This document shows positions 8,154 to 17,900 of a DNA stretch of 64,000 nt, one piece after another (positions within the stretch are counted from its first letter, which is position 1; every line of letters starts with the position of its first letter). Under the pieces are notes generated by a model, which did no database searches, was not told where the DNA came from, and worked only from the letters and a program-made list of their open reading frames with translations. The stretch spans positions 3,224,001-3,288,000 of the forward strand of contig NZ_PEEU01000001.1 in assembly GCF_002754195.1 (NCBI RefSeq). Reading direction: 5' to 3'. The position numbers and the translations under genes are program-made. The stretch is from Flavobacterium sp. 9. GTDB lineage: Bacteria; Bacteroidota; Bacteroidia; Flavobacteriales; Flavobacteriaceae.

Positions 8154-8900
8154 ATGAAATTATATCAATCCAAAAATAAAATCTCAATCATAATTACTGC
8201 ATTCTTTGCATTACTACTTATGATTCCAGAAGATGCAACAGCACAGCGTTTTGGGCATTTTACACCAATACGCCCTATGCCGATGCCACGACCAATGCCA
8301 ACGCCGCGACCAATGCCAATGCCAACGCCTCGTCCGTTGCCACCACCGGGACCAAGACCAATTCCGCCAAGACCGTTGCCGCCACCGCCGCATCCATATC
8401 CAAGACCATATCCGGTGCCATTTCACCCTTATCCGGTGCCATATCCATACATCTATCATCCGTTTGTACCTTATTATTGGGGACCAACATGGTATCCTAT
8501 AGGATTTTTTGCTGCAACATTAACGACAGCCGCAATTGTAATTTCAGTCGAAAATAATCAATACAATTACGACGATGGTGTTTACTATGTAAAAGAATCC
8601 AGTGGCTATAAAGTTGTACCGGCACCACTTGGAGCAACAATTTCAGAATTGCCAAAAGGATATGTGACAATTAATGTTTCAGGAACAGAATACTATTATT
8701 ATGGAGGAGCTTATTATGCAAAAGATTCCAGTAAATATAAAGTAGTAAATGCCCCTGTTGGAGCAGTTGTTTCACATCTTCCTGAAGGAGCCGAAGAAAA
8801 AACTATTGACGGTCAAAAATACATGATTTATAATAATGTGTATTATCAGCCAATTTCTAAAGACGGACAAGATAGTTATGTTGTCGTTCAGGGAAAATAG
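8154..8900 (+). CDS. DUF6515 family protein with Pro/Met-rich linker
   Basis: A 248-residue exported protein: signal peptide to about residue 31 (ATAQ), then a low-complexity stretch (residues about 38-100) of PMPMPRPMPTPRP and PPRPLPPPPHPYPRPYPVP units, one membrane-like segment (WYPIGFFAATLTTAAIVISV) and two or three DUF6515 repeats. The repeats are seen as YYVKESSGYKVVPAPLGATISELP, then a near copy beginning YYAKDSSKYKVVNAPVGAVV, then a shorter third YYQPISKDG. Tyr-rich repeats after a Pro-rich spacer suggest a surface or periplasm-spanning role. It ends the tight gene run that began with DUF2490. Confidence 0.8.
   Translation: MKLYQSKNKISIIITAFFALLLMIPEDATAQRFGHFTPIRPMPMPRPMPTPRPMPMPTPRPLPPPGPRPIPPRPLPPPPHPYPRPYPVPFHPYPVPYPYIYHPFVPYYWGPTWYPIGFFAATLTTAAIVISVENNQYNYDDGVYYVKESSGYKVVPAPLGATISELPKGYVTINVSGTEYYYYGGAYYAKDSSKYKVVNAPVGAVVSHLPEGAEEKTIDGQKYMIYNNVYYQPISKDGQDSYVVVQGK
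8274..8440 (+). repeat. Imperfect hexamer-type repeat encoding the Pro/Met linker
   Basis: The DNA here is built from variants of ATGCCA, ACGCCG, CGACCA and CCGCCA, giving about 165 bases of degenerate tandem repeat inside the DUF6515 gene. The composition keeps other frames and strands open, which produces long spurious reading frames. Confidence 0.7.
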
Positions 8901-8912
8901 AAATTAAAAAAA

Positions 8913-8952
8913 ATCAGAATGGATTGTTTCTTTCGAAATAAACCGTTCTGAT
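8913..8952 (+). terminator. Hairpin after the DUF6515 gene
   Basis: ATCAGAA at 8913 pairs with TTCTGAT ending at 8952, extended by GG/CC with single-base bulges, 12 bases after the stop codon. It lacks a clean T run on the plus strand, so it may only be a processing or attenuating hairpin. Confidence 0.4.
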
Positions 8953-9154
8953 AAATAAGTAAGAATTTTATCTACTTTGTTATGTTAATTAAATAAAATA
9001 ATTTATCTTTGAGTGTGTGGTAAGGTATTGTAATATAAGAAGTTGCAATAATTTAACACTTGTTTAATCTTACTCGCCATTCGGATAATATTTATTCAAG
9101 ATTTTATAATTCCTAGTTAAACTAATTTAATCATTAATTTAAAATTACCACAAA

Positions 9155-9739
9155 ATGAATATTAAAAGAAAGAATCTTCGCATTATTCCAATGTTATTAT
9201 TGGGTCTTTTTTACAGTTGTTCTCCAACCGTAAAAGTTACAAGTGATTATGACCATGCTGCTAACTTTAGCGAATATAAAACTTTTGCATTTTATGATTT
9301 AAAGGCGCAAGAAGGTCAGATAAATCAATTAAATGTTGATCGAATTACCAAAGCAATCCGTGCTGAACTTACTAGTAAAGGGTTTACCGAAACTACTCTT
9401 AATCCGGATTTAAAAGTAAATGCAGTATCTATTTTAAAAAATAAAACATCAGTATCATCAAGCACTGATTTCTATGGTTATGGCGGAATGTATCGTCCAT
9501 ACGGATATTGGGGTGGCGGTGGCGCTATGATGGGAGGAGCAAATACAACATTTAATACTTATGATTATGTTGATGGCTCTCTCGTAATTGATATTGTGTC
9601 TTCAAAAACGCAAAAACTAATATGGCAAGGAATCGGTAATGCCGAAATTGATAGCAAACCAGATAATCCTGAAGAGTTTATTGCTGCTTCAATCAAAAAA
9701 ATACTTGCAGGTTTCCCTCCGGGATTGGCAAAAAAATAA
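9155..9739 (+). CDS. DUF4136 domain lipoprotein
   Basis: A 194-residue lipoprotein with a type II signal ending in the lipobox FYSC (Cys22). The mature part matches DUF4136: SDYDHAANFSEYKTFAFYDL, then DRITKAIRAELTSKGF, a Gly/Tyr-rich loop (YGYGGMYRPYGYWGGGG) and a closing GSLVIDIVSSKTQKLIWQGIGNAEI strand. Family members are small periplasmic-side lipoproteins of unknown role. The gene is 254 bases from the previous one, so it probably has its own promoter. Confidence 0.85.
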   Translation: MNIKRKNLRIIPMLLLGLFYSCSPTVKVTSDYDHAANFSEYKTFAFYDLKAQEGQINQLNVDRITKAIRAELTSKGFTETTLNPDLKVNAVSILKNKTSVSSSTDFYGYGGMYRPYGYWGGGGAMMGGANTTFNTYDYVDGSLVIDIVSSKTQKLIWQGIGNAEIDSKPDNPEEFIAASIKKILAGFPPGLAKK

Positions 9740-9765
9740 GACTATAATGGCTTAAAAATTTAAGA

Positions 9766-9799
9766 TACTATACTTATCAAACCCCTGATAAGTATAGTA
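9766..9799. other. Perfect 14-bp stem hairpin between DUF4136 and the AraC gene
   Basis: TACTATACTTATCA at 9766 is exactly repeated in inverted form at 9786-9799 around a 6-base loop AACCCC. The next bases are CTTGATAAG, not a T run, so an intrinsic terminator is doubtful. It could be an operator or an mRNA stabilising hairpin. Confidence 0.55.
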
Positions 9800-9884
9800 C
9801 TTGATAAGTTGACGATTGACTTCTTTTTTAAATCTACTTTAAAAAAAGAAAAGGAATATTTTTAATAAATCAAGCTTAAAACTC

Positions 9885-11084
9885 ATGATCGATATAGTAC
9901 TCTCAATTTTCTTTTTTATTGCAACAATAGTTGGTTTTGCAACATCGTTTATGGTTCTGTTTTCGAAAAAAAACTATTCAAAAAGTTTTTTTCTGGGACT
10001 GTTTCTCTTTAGTCTTGCGGTTGTAAGTATTTATAATTTTTACTTATCAGCTACTGTTTTTAAGAATTTTCCCGATCTGTTTATGATCACAAAATCATTT
10101 GTTTTTTTAGTGGCACCTTCTGCTTTCTTATATGTTCGAAGCATATTGTTTTCAGACAAAATGTTTAGAAAATATGACTGGCTGCATTTTTTACCTTTCA
10201 TGGTGTACTTTAGTTTGACCGTTTTTGTATGGGCAGGAAATTCTCTTGGGATTGAAGCTGTTCATTATATTTCGGATAAAATAAACAGTCCTTTTTCGAT
10301 GCTAAGTTTAACGGTTTGGCTGTCGTATGCTTTTTGCCAGACAATGATGATTTTAAACTACGATTTAAAAAGCATTAAAGAAAATCACTTTAACAGAATA
10401 AAGATTTTAAGTTGGATCAGAGTATATAATTTGATGATCTTGTTTTTGTTTTCGGCGCTTTTTGTACACTATTTTTTGGTTAGTAAAGTAGATACTATTG
10501 ATTTATCATGTTATGTTTTAATTTCGGCAGTGCTTGTTTTTACAGTAGGCTGGCTTTATTTTAAACCTCAGATTTTTTACGATACAGACGAAGCAGAAGA
10601 TCATAAATATGATTTTGCTCAAGATGATTTGGTAATAGATAAAACGTGTGAAACTAAAAACATATTACCAATTATAAAAGAAATAACTATAGAAAAAAAA
10701 GAACTATATCTGGAAAAATTAGAAAGCATTTTTGTTTCAAAAGAGCTCTTTTTGAAAAAAGATTTAGTGATTCGTGATATCTCTGATGAAACCGGAATCT
10801 CGGTTCATCATCTTTCAAATTTAATCAATTCAGAATTTAATCTTCATTTTCAGGATTACGTAAATCTAAAAAGGATCGAATATTTTAAAGAAAAAATAAA
10901 CGATCCGGAATGGAAGGATTTATCTTTAGAAGGCATGGCGTGGGGCTCTGGATTTAAGTCCAGAACAACTTGTTTTAGAGCCTTTATAAAACATACCGGA
11001 AAATCGCCTTCTGAATACTTCAAAGTAATTAGGTTTAATCCTGAGAAAACAAATACCTATTATTTTAAACCAACTTCAAATTAA
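9885..11084 (+). CDS. Membrane-anchored AraC-family regulator
   Basis: A 399-residue protein. The first 230 residues form about seven hydrophobic helices separated by short loops; the C-terminal 115 residues are an AraC helix-turn-helix (LVIRDISDETGISVHHLSNLINSEF, then LSLEGMAWGSGFKSRTTCFRAFIKHTGKSPSEYF). Such 7TM-AraC proteins are common in Bacteroidota and are thought to sense an envelope or extracellular signal and bind DNA while embedded in the membrane. Likely targets are the neighbouring envelope genes, the two outer-membrane proteins downstream or the DUF cluster upstream; this is inference from position only. Confidence 0.85.
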   Translation: MIDIVLSIFFFIATIVGFATSFMVLFSKKNYSKSFFLGLFLFSLAVVSIYNFYLSATVFKNFPDLFMITKSFVFLVAPSAFLYVRSILFSDKMFRKYDWLHFLPFMVYFSLTVFVWAGNSLGIEAVHYISDKINSPFSMLSLTVWLSYAFCQTMMILNYDLKSIKENHFNRIKILSWIRVYNLMILFLFSALFVHYFLVSKVDTIDLSCYVLISAVLVFTVGWLYFKPQIFYDTDEAEDHKYDFAQDDLVIDKTCETKNILPIIKEITIEKKELYLEKLESIFVSKELFLKKDLVIRDISDETGISVHHLSNLINSEFNLHFQDYVNLKRIEYFKEKINDPEWKDLSLEGMAWGSGFKSRTTCFRAFIKHTGKSPSEYFKVIRFNPEKTNTYYFKPTSN

Positions 11085-11140
11085 AAAAGAAGTTTGTAAA
11101 AAGTAGTTGTGTAATCTCATTAATGTTTAAAATAACAACT

Positions 11141-12109
11141 ATGAAAACAAAATTTAATCAAAGACAAGAAACAAAATTCATACTTGTCTTAGCGCTTTTG
11201 TTTATTTATTTGACTGGTAATGCTCAACTTAAAGGCGGTCACATACTTGGCGCTATGGGATTGCAATCAGGAACACAAACACCTGAAAACACTTTAAGTG
11301 TTTATGTACCCGGATATTTTTATAGCGCATCATCACTAAGAAATGCCGACGGAGATAAATCAATCGCAAATCCGGATCTTAATATGTTTATCACAGGAGT
11401 TGGTGCAACGTATGTAAGCGACTTCAAAATTTTGGGAGCCAATTATGGAGCAACAGTTTTGCTTGCATTTGCATCCAATAGAATTCAGGGAAATACTCTA
11501 GATTCAAAAAGTCCTTTTGCCTTAACGGATACTTACATCGTACCGGTTCAATTGGGCTGGCATAATAAAAGAGCCGATTTTGTTTTTAGCTACCAAATGT
11601 ATTTACCAACGGGAAAATTTGAGGTTGGAGCTTCGGACAATAGCGGTTTAGGAATGTTTATGAATGAGTTTTCGGCTGGAACAACTTTGTTTTTTAATAA
11701 CAAGAAAACCTTTCATTTTTCGGCTTTAGCTTCTTATGAAATAAACGGAAAAAAGAAAGATACTGATATTAAAACCGGAGATCTTTTCAGTTTAGAAGGA
11801 GGTTTAGGAAAAACATTCTACACAATGAATGCCGAGAAAACAGCTCCAAAAGGAATATTGAACGCAGGATTAATTTATTATTTGCAATATAAAGTAACAA
11901 ACGATCAGATTCCGGTGCCAATATTTGATACAATCGAAACAGACAAAGACAGGGTTGGAGGAATTGGAGCCGAGATTAATTACTATCATATTGGCTGTAG
12001 TACTTCGGCAGGATTTAGATGGATCGCTGAGGTTGAGGCAATAAATAGATTTCAGGGAAATACATTTTTCTTAACGTTGGCGCACGTATTCAGTTTCAAG
12101 AAAAAGTAG
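11141..12109 (+). CDS. SphA/MetA-type outer-membrane transporter-like protein
   Basis: A 322-residue beta-barrel candidate with a signal peptide (hydrophobic core KFILVLALLFIYLTGNAQ). The ATG at 11141 places the signal well; another in-frame ATG at 11123 would add six residues. Features of the phenol MetA-degradation / SphA-like family include the opening GGHILGAMGLQSGTQTPENT, PVQLGWHNKRADFVFSYQMYLPTGKFE, FSAGTTLFFNNKKTFHFSALASYE and a final strand ending in Phe-Ser-Phe. Members are thought to be outer-membrane channels for hydrophobic compounds. It is the full-length counterpart, in broad fold, of the truncated gene at 914. Confidence 0.75.
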   Translation: MKTKFNQRQETKFILVLALLFIYLTGNAQLKGGHILGAMGLQSGTQTPENTLSVYVPGYFYSASSLRNADGDKSIANPDLNMFITGVGATYVSDFKILGANYGATVLLAFASNRIQGNTLDSKSPFALTDTYIVPVQLGWHNKRADFVFSYQMYLPTGKFEVGASDNSGLGMFMNEFSAGTTLFFNNKKTFHFSALASYEINGKKKDTDIKTGDLFSLEGGLGKTFYTMNAEKTAPKGILNAGLIYYLQYKVTNDQIPVPIFDTIETDKDRVGGIGAEINYYHIGCSTSAGFRWIAEVEAINRFQGNTFFLTLAHVFSFKKK

Positions 12110-12204
12110 TTTAAATAGATTTTCTGCATTTTTTAGTTGACGTTTTTAATAGTGCAGTTATTTCTAAAGTTGTTTAAAAGGCAAATAAATATTCAGTTTC
12201 TACT

Positions 12205-13362
12205 ATGAAAAGCACAACTCACATGCGTAAAATTGCCCTTATAAATCTTTTTCTGATCTTATCATTTTCGACAATGATGGGACAAAAACCACATATTAGC
12301 GTAAAAGATTCTCTCGATGGAGCATTCGATTTAAGCGATTACATTATTTATGCACACGGTTTTATTGTTGTTCCAACCTTAATAACTGAACCAGCTTTAG
12401 GCGGAATTGGCGGTGCAATTGTACCTATTTTTCTAAAAAAACACGCTCCGGTTATTGATGAAAACGGAAAAAAACGATTTATAGATCCTGATATTACCGG
12501 AGCGATGGGAATGTACAGCGGAAATAAAAGTTGGGTTGCAGGAGCATTTCGCGCAGGAAGTTTTATAAAATCAAAAATAATGTATCGCGTAGGAGCGGGT
12601 TACGGAAATGTAAACATGTCTTTCTACGAAAATATGCCCAGTGGAGATGATAAAGAAATCGACCTTAATTTTCAATCTTTCGTGTTTTATACGCGGGTTA
12701 TGAAACAGTTTAGAAACGCAAAATGGAGCGCCGGACCACAATATTTTTTATTGGATTCTAAGATTAATTTTCCCGATTTAAATGACCTTCCTTCGTTTGC
12801 AAATCTCAAAGATATTAAGAGTACAGTGAGTCAGTTAGGAGGCGCGCTTCAGTTTGACGGACGTGACAATATATTTACACCAGATAAAGGAATGCGTTTT
12901 CAGGCAGATTTCTTTTGGTCAGATAATTCAATAGGAAGCGATTATGACGCCTGGAGAGTAAATTTATCAGCAATAGGATATTATCCTTTAACTAAAAAAT
13001 TAATTGGCGGACTTAGGATAGAAGGGGAGGAAGCGTTTGGAAGTCCGCCATTTTATCTTCGACCAGGAATTAATTTAAGAGGAGTTCCGGCAGCAAGATA
13101 TCAGGGAAAAACAAGTATTGTAACAGAAGCCGAGTTAAGATGGGACGTATACAGAAGATGGAGCGTAATGGGCTATGGCGGTCTTGCAAGTGCTTTTAAC
13201 GATTGGGATAAAGCTTTTGCCAAACCAGTAGTTTACAGCTACGGAACGGGTTTTAGATACTTACTGGCTCGAAAATTTAAACTGAGAATGGGTGTCGACG
13301 TTGCCAAAGGTCCAGAAGAATGGGCGTATTACGTAGTTTTTGGCAGTAACTGGTTGCGATAA
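12205..13362 (+). CDS. BamA/TamA-family outer-membrane protein
   Basis: A 385-residue outer-membrane protein with a signal peptide (cleavage near MMGQ). The sequence is a surface-antigen / Omp85 type barrel without POTRA domains: GGIGGAIVPIF, KSTVSQLGGALQFDGRDNIFTPDKGMRFQADFFW and LRPGINLRGVPAARYQGKTSIVTEAELRWDVYRRW. The RGxxxxRYxG segment corresponds to the VRGF/Y region of the Omp85 lid loop, and the last residues NWLR end the barrel. Short Omp85 proteins of this kind (about 350-400 residues) have unknown cargo. A later ATG at 12223 (MRKIALINLF) is an equally good start. Confidence 0.82.
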   Translation: MKSTTHMRKIALINLFLILSFSTMMGQKPHISVKDSLDGAFDLSDYIIYAHGFIVVPTLITEPALGGIGGAIVPIFLKKHAPVIDENGKKRFIDPDITGAMGMYSGNKSWVAGAFRAGSFIKSKIMYRVGAGYGNVNMSFYENMPSGDDKEIDLNFQSFVFYTRVMKQFRNAKWSAGPQYFLLDSKINFPDLNDLPSFANLKDIKSTVSQLGGALQFDGRDNIFTPDKGMRFQADFFWSDNSIGSDYDAWRVNLSAIGYYPLTKKLIGGLRIEGEEAFGSPPFYLRPGINLRGVPAARYQGKTSIVTEAELRWDVYRRWSVMGYGGLASAFNDWDKAFAKPVVYSYGTGFRYLLARKFKLRMGVDVAKGPEEWAYYVVFGSNWLR

Positions 13363-13420
13363 TACATACAATTATTAGTACTAAATATATAAAGAAATTG
13401 GTTAGTTAGATTTTCTGGGT

Positions 13421-13452
13421 AAAGCCTCGATAGCGTTGTCTATCGGGGCTTT
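13421..13452 (+). terminator. Terminator-like hairpin after the BamA/TamA gene
   Basis: AAAGCCTCGATAG at 13421 pairs with CTATCGGGGCTTT ending at 13452 around a short loop, with one mismatch. It is 58 bases after the stop codon. Its CTATCGGGGCTTT arm resembles a GATAGC/TATCGGGGCT palindrome seen near 63 kb. Confidence 0.6.
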
Positions 13453-13591
13453 ACGGGTTTATAGACATTATAAGAATAAATATTAAGAAAATATTAACTG
13501 TTTTGCTTCACACAAATTATTTATTATTTAATTGTTTTGTAACAAAAAGTAAATTACAACTACTAATTTATCAAATCTTTAAATAATCATT

Positions 13592-14788
13592 ATGAATACA
13601 TTTTCATTCAAATCAGTACTTGCGGCTTCTGTTTTTTTTGCTGGAGCAACAGGCTGTTTTGCACAGGACATTTTAGTTAATTCACTAAAAGCGAATGCAA
13701 GCGAAAAAAGTAAAGAAGCTTTTAAATTCACAGAGCAAATTAATCTGGGAACAACTTCTGTAAAAACACAGGGATCTTCTGGAACTTGCTGGAGTTATTC
13801 GACAAATTCTTTTTTAGAGTCAGAAATGATTCGTTTAGGAAAACAACCAGTTGAATTGTCACAAATTTATTCGGCTAGAAATGTTTATGTAGAAAAAGGG
13901 GTAAATTATGTTCGTATGCACGGAGCAGTTACTTTAGGTGACGGTGGAGCTTTGCATGATGTAATTAATATGTATAAAAAATACGGAACCGTTCCTAGAG
14001 AAGTTTATACAGGATTAAACTACGGAACAGACAAAAATAAATTTGGCGAAATGTCAGCTCTTATCGAAGGAGTTTTGGCTGCTGTTGTAAAAAATCCAAA
14101 TGGAGAATTGACTCCAAACTGGCAAAAAGCTTATGCTGCAGTTATCGATTCTTATTTAGGAAAAGTGCCGGAAAACTTTACATACAAAGGAAAAAACTAT
14201 ACGCCACAAACTTTTGCTAAAGAAGTAGTAGGAATCAATCCTGATGAATATATCGAAATGTCATCATTTACAACTTCTCCATATTACCAAAAAACAACTA
14301 TGATGGTGCCGGACAACTGGTCATTTGATCAGGTTTACAATGTAAAAGTAAATGACATGACAGATGTTATTGACAATGCATTGAAAAAAGGATACACTGT
14401 AGCTTGGGCAACTGACGTAAGTGAAAAAAGCTTTAGCTGGAAAAATGGTGTAGCTTATGTACCAACAAAGAAATTTGATGATATGACTGCTGAAGAAAAA
14501 GCAGACATGTTCAACGGACCAAAAGCAGAACCAGAAATCACTCCGGAAATGCGTCAGGCAGCGTTTGATAACTACGCAACGACAGACGATCACGGAATGC
14601 ACATTATTGGTCTTGCTAAAGATCAAACCGGAAAAGAATATTACATCGTAAAAAATTCTTGGGGAGAAACAAACGACTACAAAGGTTTCTTGTTTGTAAC
14701 CAAAAATTTCGTGAAATATAAAACTACTGCCTTAATGGTAAACAAAGGCGGAATTCCAACTGAAATCGCTAAGAAATTAGGAGTTTAA
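13592..14788 (+). CDS. Secreted C1B cysteine peptidase (aminopeptidase C / bleomycin hydrolase type)
   Basis: A 398-residue papain-superfamily peptidase with a signal peptide (cleavage near CFAQ, residue 25), hence periplasmic or secreted. The catalytic Cys66 lies in GSSGTCWSYS, the His in DDHGMHIIG (residue 334 by alignment to the C1B HAM motif), and Asn355 in YIVKNSWGE. Bleomycin-hydrolase-like enzymes are usually cytoplasmic hexamers that trim peptides from the N-terminus; secreted Bacteroidota versions exist and presumably process peptides outside the cytoplasm. Monocistronic: a terminator-like hairpin precedes it and another follows. Confidence 0.88.
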   Translation: MNTFSFKSVLAASVFFAGATGCFAQDILVNSLKANASEKSKEAFKFTEQINLGTTSVKTQGSSGTCWSYSTNSFLESEMIRLGKQPVELSQIYSARNVYVEKGVNYVRMHGAVTLGDGGALHDVINMYKKYGTVPREVYTGLNYGTDKNKFGEMSALIEGVLAAVVKNPNGELTPNWQKAYAAVIDSYLGKVPENFTYKGKNYTPQTFAKEVVGINPDEYIEMSSFTTSPYYQKTTMMVPDNWSFDQVYNVKVNDMTDVIDNALKKGYTVAWATDVSEKSFSWKNGVAYVPTKKFDDMTAEEKADMFNGPKAEPEITPEMRQAAFDNYATTDDHGMHIIGLAKDQTGKEYYIVKNSWGETNDYKGFLFVTKNFVKYKTTALMVNKGGIPTEIAKKLGV

Positions 14789-14815
14789 TTTTATTCCAGA
14801 TTTAAAATAAATAGA

Positions 14816-14848
14816 AAAAGCGCTGCAAGTAATTGCGGCGCTTTTTTT
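14816..14848 (+). terminator. Intrinsic terminator after the C1 peptidase
   Basis: The stem AAAAAGCGCTGCA pairs with its imperfect complement TTGCGGCGCTTTTT, followed by further T residues, 28 bases after the stop codon. A good rho-independent terminator. Confidence 0.85.
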
Positions 14849-14890
14849 GTTTATTGAATTTCACTAGCTAAGAAAAACAGGTGTTTTTAC

Positions 14891-14923
14891 TTGTATTATA
14901 ATAAGTAATATTAGATATGTTTG
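14891..14923 (+). promoter_or_regulatory. Putative promoter of the SIR2-STAND gene
   Basis: A perfect Bacteroidota -7 box TATGTTTG (14916-14923) lies 30 bases before the ATG. A TTG (14891-14893, within ACTTG) is a possible -33 element with a spacer of 22 bases, slightly longer than the usual 19-20. Confidence 0.5.
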
Positions 14924-14953
14924 ATAAAATTAAATTAATAAAAAATACATAAA

Positions 14954-17900
14954 ATGGAAATCCCAAAAAAAATTAGACAAGCAATAAAAGAGAATAAGTT
15001 GGTAGTTTTTGCAGGATCAGGTTTGTCTATGAAATTTGGATTACCAAATTGGTCAAAGTTAGTAAAGGATGTAATATCTGAGATTGATATTAAAAAATAC
15101 AATTCTCTAGTGACTTTGATGGAAGATGAGGTTATGACTCCGATGGAAATTCTAGAGAAATTAAGTTCAGAGCATAGTGATATAAAGAGGTATATAAAGA
15201 ATAATTTTCAAATAAAAGAAGGTAGTGATTTTTTATTGCATAAAAATATTCTTCAATTATCTGGACAAGTCATTACGACAAATTATGATAATGCTTTTGA
15301 ATTAGCATCTAATAATAAAATAATCCCTTCAATTTATACTTCCGACTTCAATATGAGTGAAATAGGTAAGAATAATGACAATTACATCTTTAAATTGCAT
15401 GGGAGTTATGATGTGCCTGAAAGCTGTGTAATATTTAAAGATCAATATGATAAATTATATTCGGAAGATACTTCTGCTAAAGAAAAATTAAAATCGATTT
15501 TTGCTGAGCATGTTATATTATTTATTGGTTTCAGCTTTAATGATCCTGATATTAACTTGATTTTTGAAAATTTAGATAATGTTTTCGGTAATAACAATAG
15601 GCACTTTATTTTAACTAAAGAGCCGAAAAATTTTGAAAATTTTAAATTTTTAGAAACTATACCAATTCAAAAGTTTGAAGAGATAGATAGTTTTATTGAA
15701 TCTTGTATAAAGGAAAAAAGTGAAGAGAATGATAGTTTAAATGAAAATTTAATTGAGCAAACAAAAGATCATCTTGAAAATCGAAAAATTGCATTTCTTA
15801 CCCCCAATCCTTTAGATATAGATTTAAGTGATTTAGAAAAAATAATAGAATGTTTTAATACTATTCAGGCAGATATATATAAGGGAACATTAAATGTAAA
15901 AACTCTTGAAAATATTGATGATTTTGATCTTGTTGTTATCGCAAGTAAAATTTTTAAGTCAAAAATTTATATTGAAGATGATAATTTAAAAAATAATTTG
16001 ATAACACTAGCTGATTTATGTTCAAATATTCCAAATGATAGTATTCCAATAGTTTTTATAACCAATGACGATATTGGAGATATTATATCACATAATATAT
16101 GTAATATTAAGACATTCAAAAATGCTATTATTAAAAAATTTGTTTTCAAAGCCCTAAGAGAAGGTAATTTCGATTTTGCGGAAAGTGACATTAATTTGAA
16201 ATCTAAAAATTTTTTGGATTTTACATTTGCAAAAGGGGAGCCATTAATTTTTTCAATATATAATAACAATAGAGATCTAAGCATTGGAAAAAAATCTCTC
16301 ACAAATGTAATTGGTAGAATAGAAGAGCAATCATTGATTTCATTTAAGTTATTAAATATAATTAAAACAAACAAATTACTTAATATTAAAGCTTCTGGTG
16401 GTACTGGAAAAACAACAATCATAAAAAAAGTTGCTTATGAATTATACAACAGAGGTTATTTCAGACAAGGAGTCACGTTTAATTCTTGTGAAAATGTTAA
16501 AACTTATAACGATTTTGAAGATTTACTAACAACTGGTTTTAATCTTTCGAATATTTTAAATTTTAAAGACTATTTACAAGAAAATTTCAGTTATAGCAAA
16601 ATTGATCTTTTAGTGATACTTGATAATTTTGAAACAGTTGTAAATACACTAAATCCAGAAGACTTAATAAAGGTAACAAATTTGTTAAAATTCGTTACTG
16701 ATTATGCAAATGTAGTTGTAACATCACGAGAAAGGATTTCTTATATGGAAGATTCCGAAGATGTATATTCTTTAACTCCTCTAATAACAGAAGATGCCGA
16801 AAAACTTTTCATGCTGTATTATGGTAATATAACTTCAGAAAGTGAAATACGAATTTTGAGGCAGGATATTTTGGAAGATTTACTAAATAATAATCCACTA
16901 GCTATAAAGTTAGTTACAAAATCAAGAACTAGACTTACTCACATTAGCGAATTAAAAGAGCTTTTAAAAGAACATTTTTTTGAATCTATAAATGAAGATT
17001 TTTCCTCTGTGTTTAACAATAGATCAGACTTAAATATTGAACGTACAAAGTCTATTTTTCAATCTATAAACTATTCATACACTACCTTAAAGAATCAGGA
17101 AAAAATTGTTTTTGAATTACTTAGTTTGTTCCCAGATGGAATTAGTTTGTCTAATTTTAAAAAATGCTTTGACAAAAAGAATTCTAAAAATAATATAAGT
17201 GATAAAGAATTAAGAATTTTAAAGGATAAATCACTTATTGAAGATTACAATGGCACGCTTCAATTGCAACCAATAATAAGAAGATTTGCAGATTTTCAGT
17301 TTAATAAGAGATCAGATGAAATAAAAATGAAATATTGTGTGGATGCTTATGTTTTCAATTGTTTCATTCTTGAACTTATAGAATTTTTAAACAATAAAAG
17401 AACATTTTCTGAGGCTTTGAGATTGTATAGCTTTTATAAAAATAATTTATTAAAGGTATTTAGTTATATGCCAGACATTGAGATTTCTGAAAAAGGGAAT
17501 GTTCCTAATAAAGAATATTTTTTGAACTATATAAATGATATAGTAAAATATATAAGAAGTGAAAAACAGATTGGAGAATTGTATAATGAATTAAAAATAA
17601 TACGACCTTTTTTTCAAGATTTACCTCATGCTGAAACATTTATAGATGTTTTAGAAATGTATTCTGTTTACTTTAATGAAGAATTTGATAATTCTTATGA
17701 AGAGTTATCAAAAATATTGAAACCCGAAGATATTGAAAAAAGGATTTTTAAAGATGAAGATTCTATTGTACGTAGATATAGCACTAAAATAGCTGATATT
17801 CATAGTATGGAAGGGCATACCATGAGATTTATAAATTCTTATATACTTAATGATGAGGTAGGTAATTACTTTAGTAACGATCTTTTTTATTTAGGAATTC

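Noticed and set aside
8214..8502. Long reading frames on both strands and other phases over the DUF6515 gene
   Set aside because: They arise from the Pro/Met-coding hexamer repeats and encode Trp/Arg or His/Arg-rich nonsense without start context.
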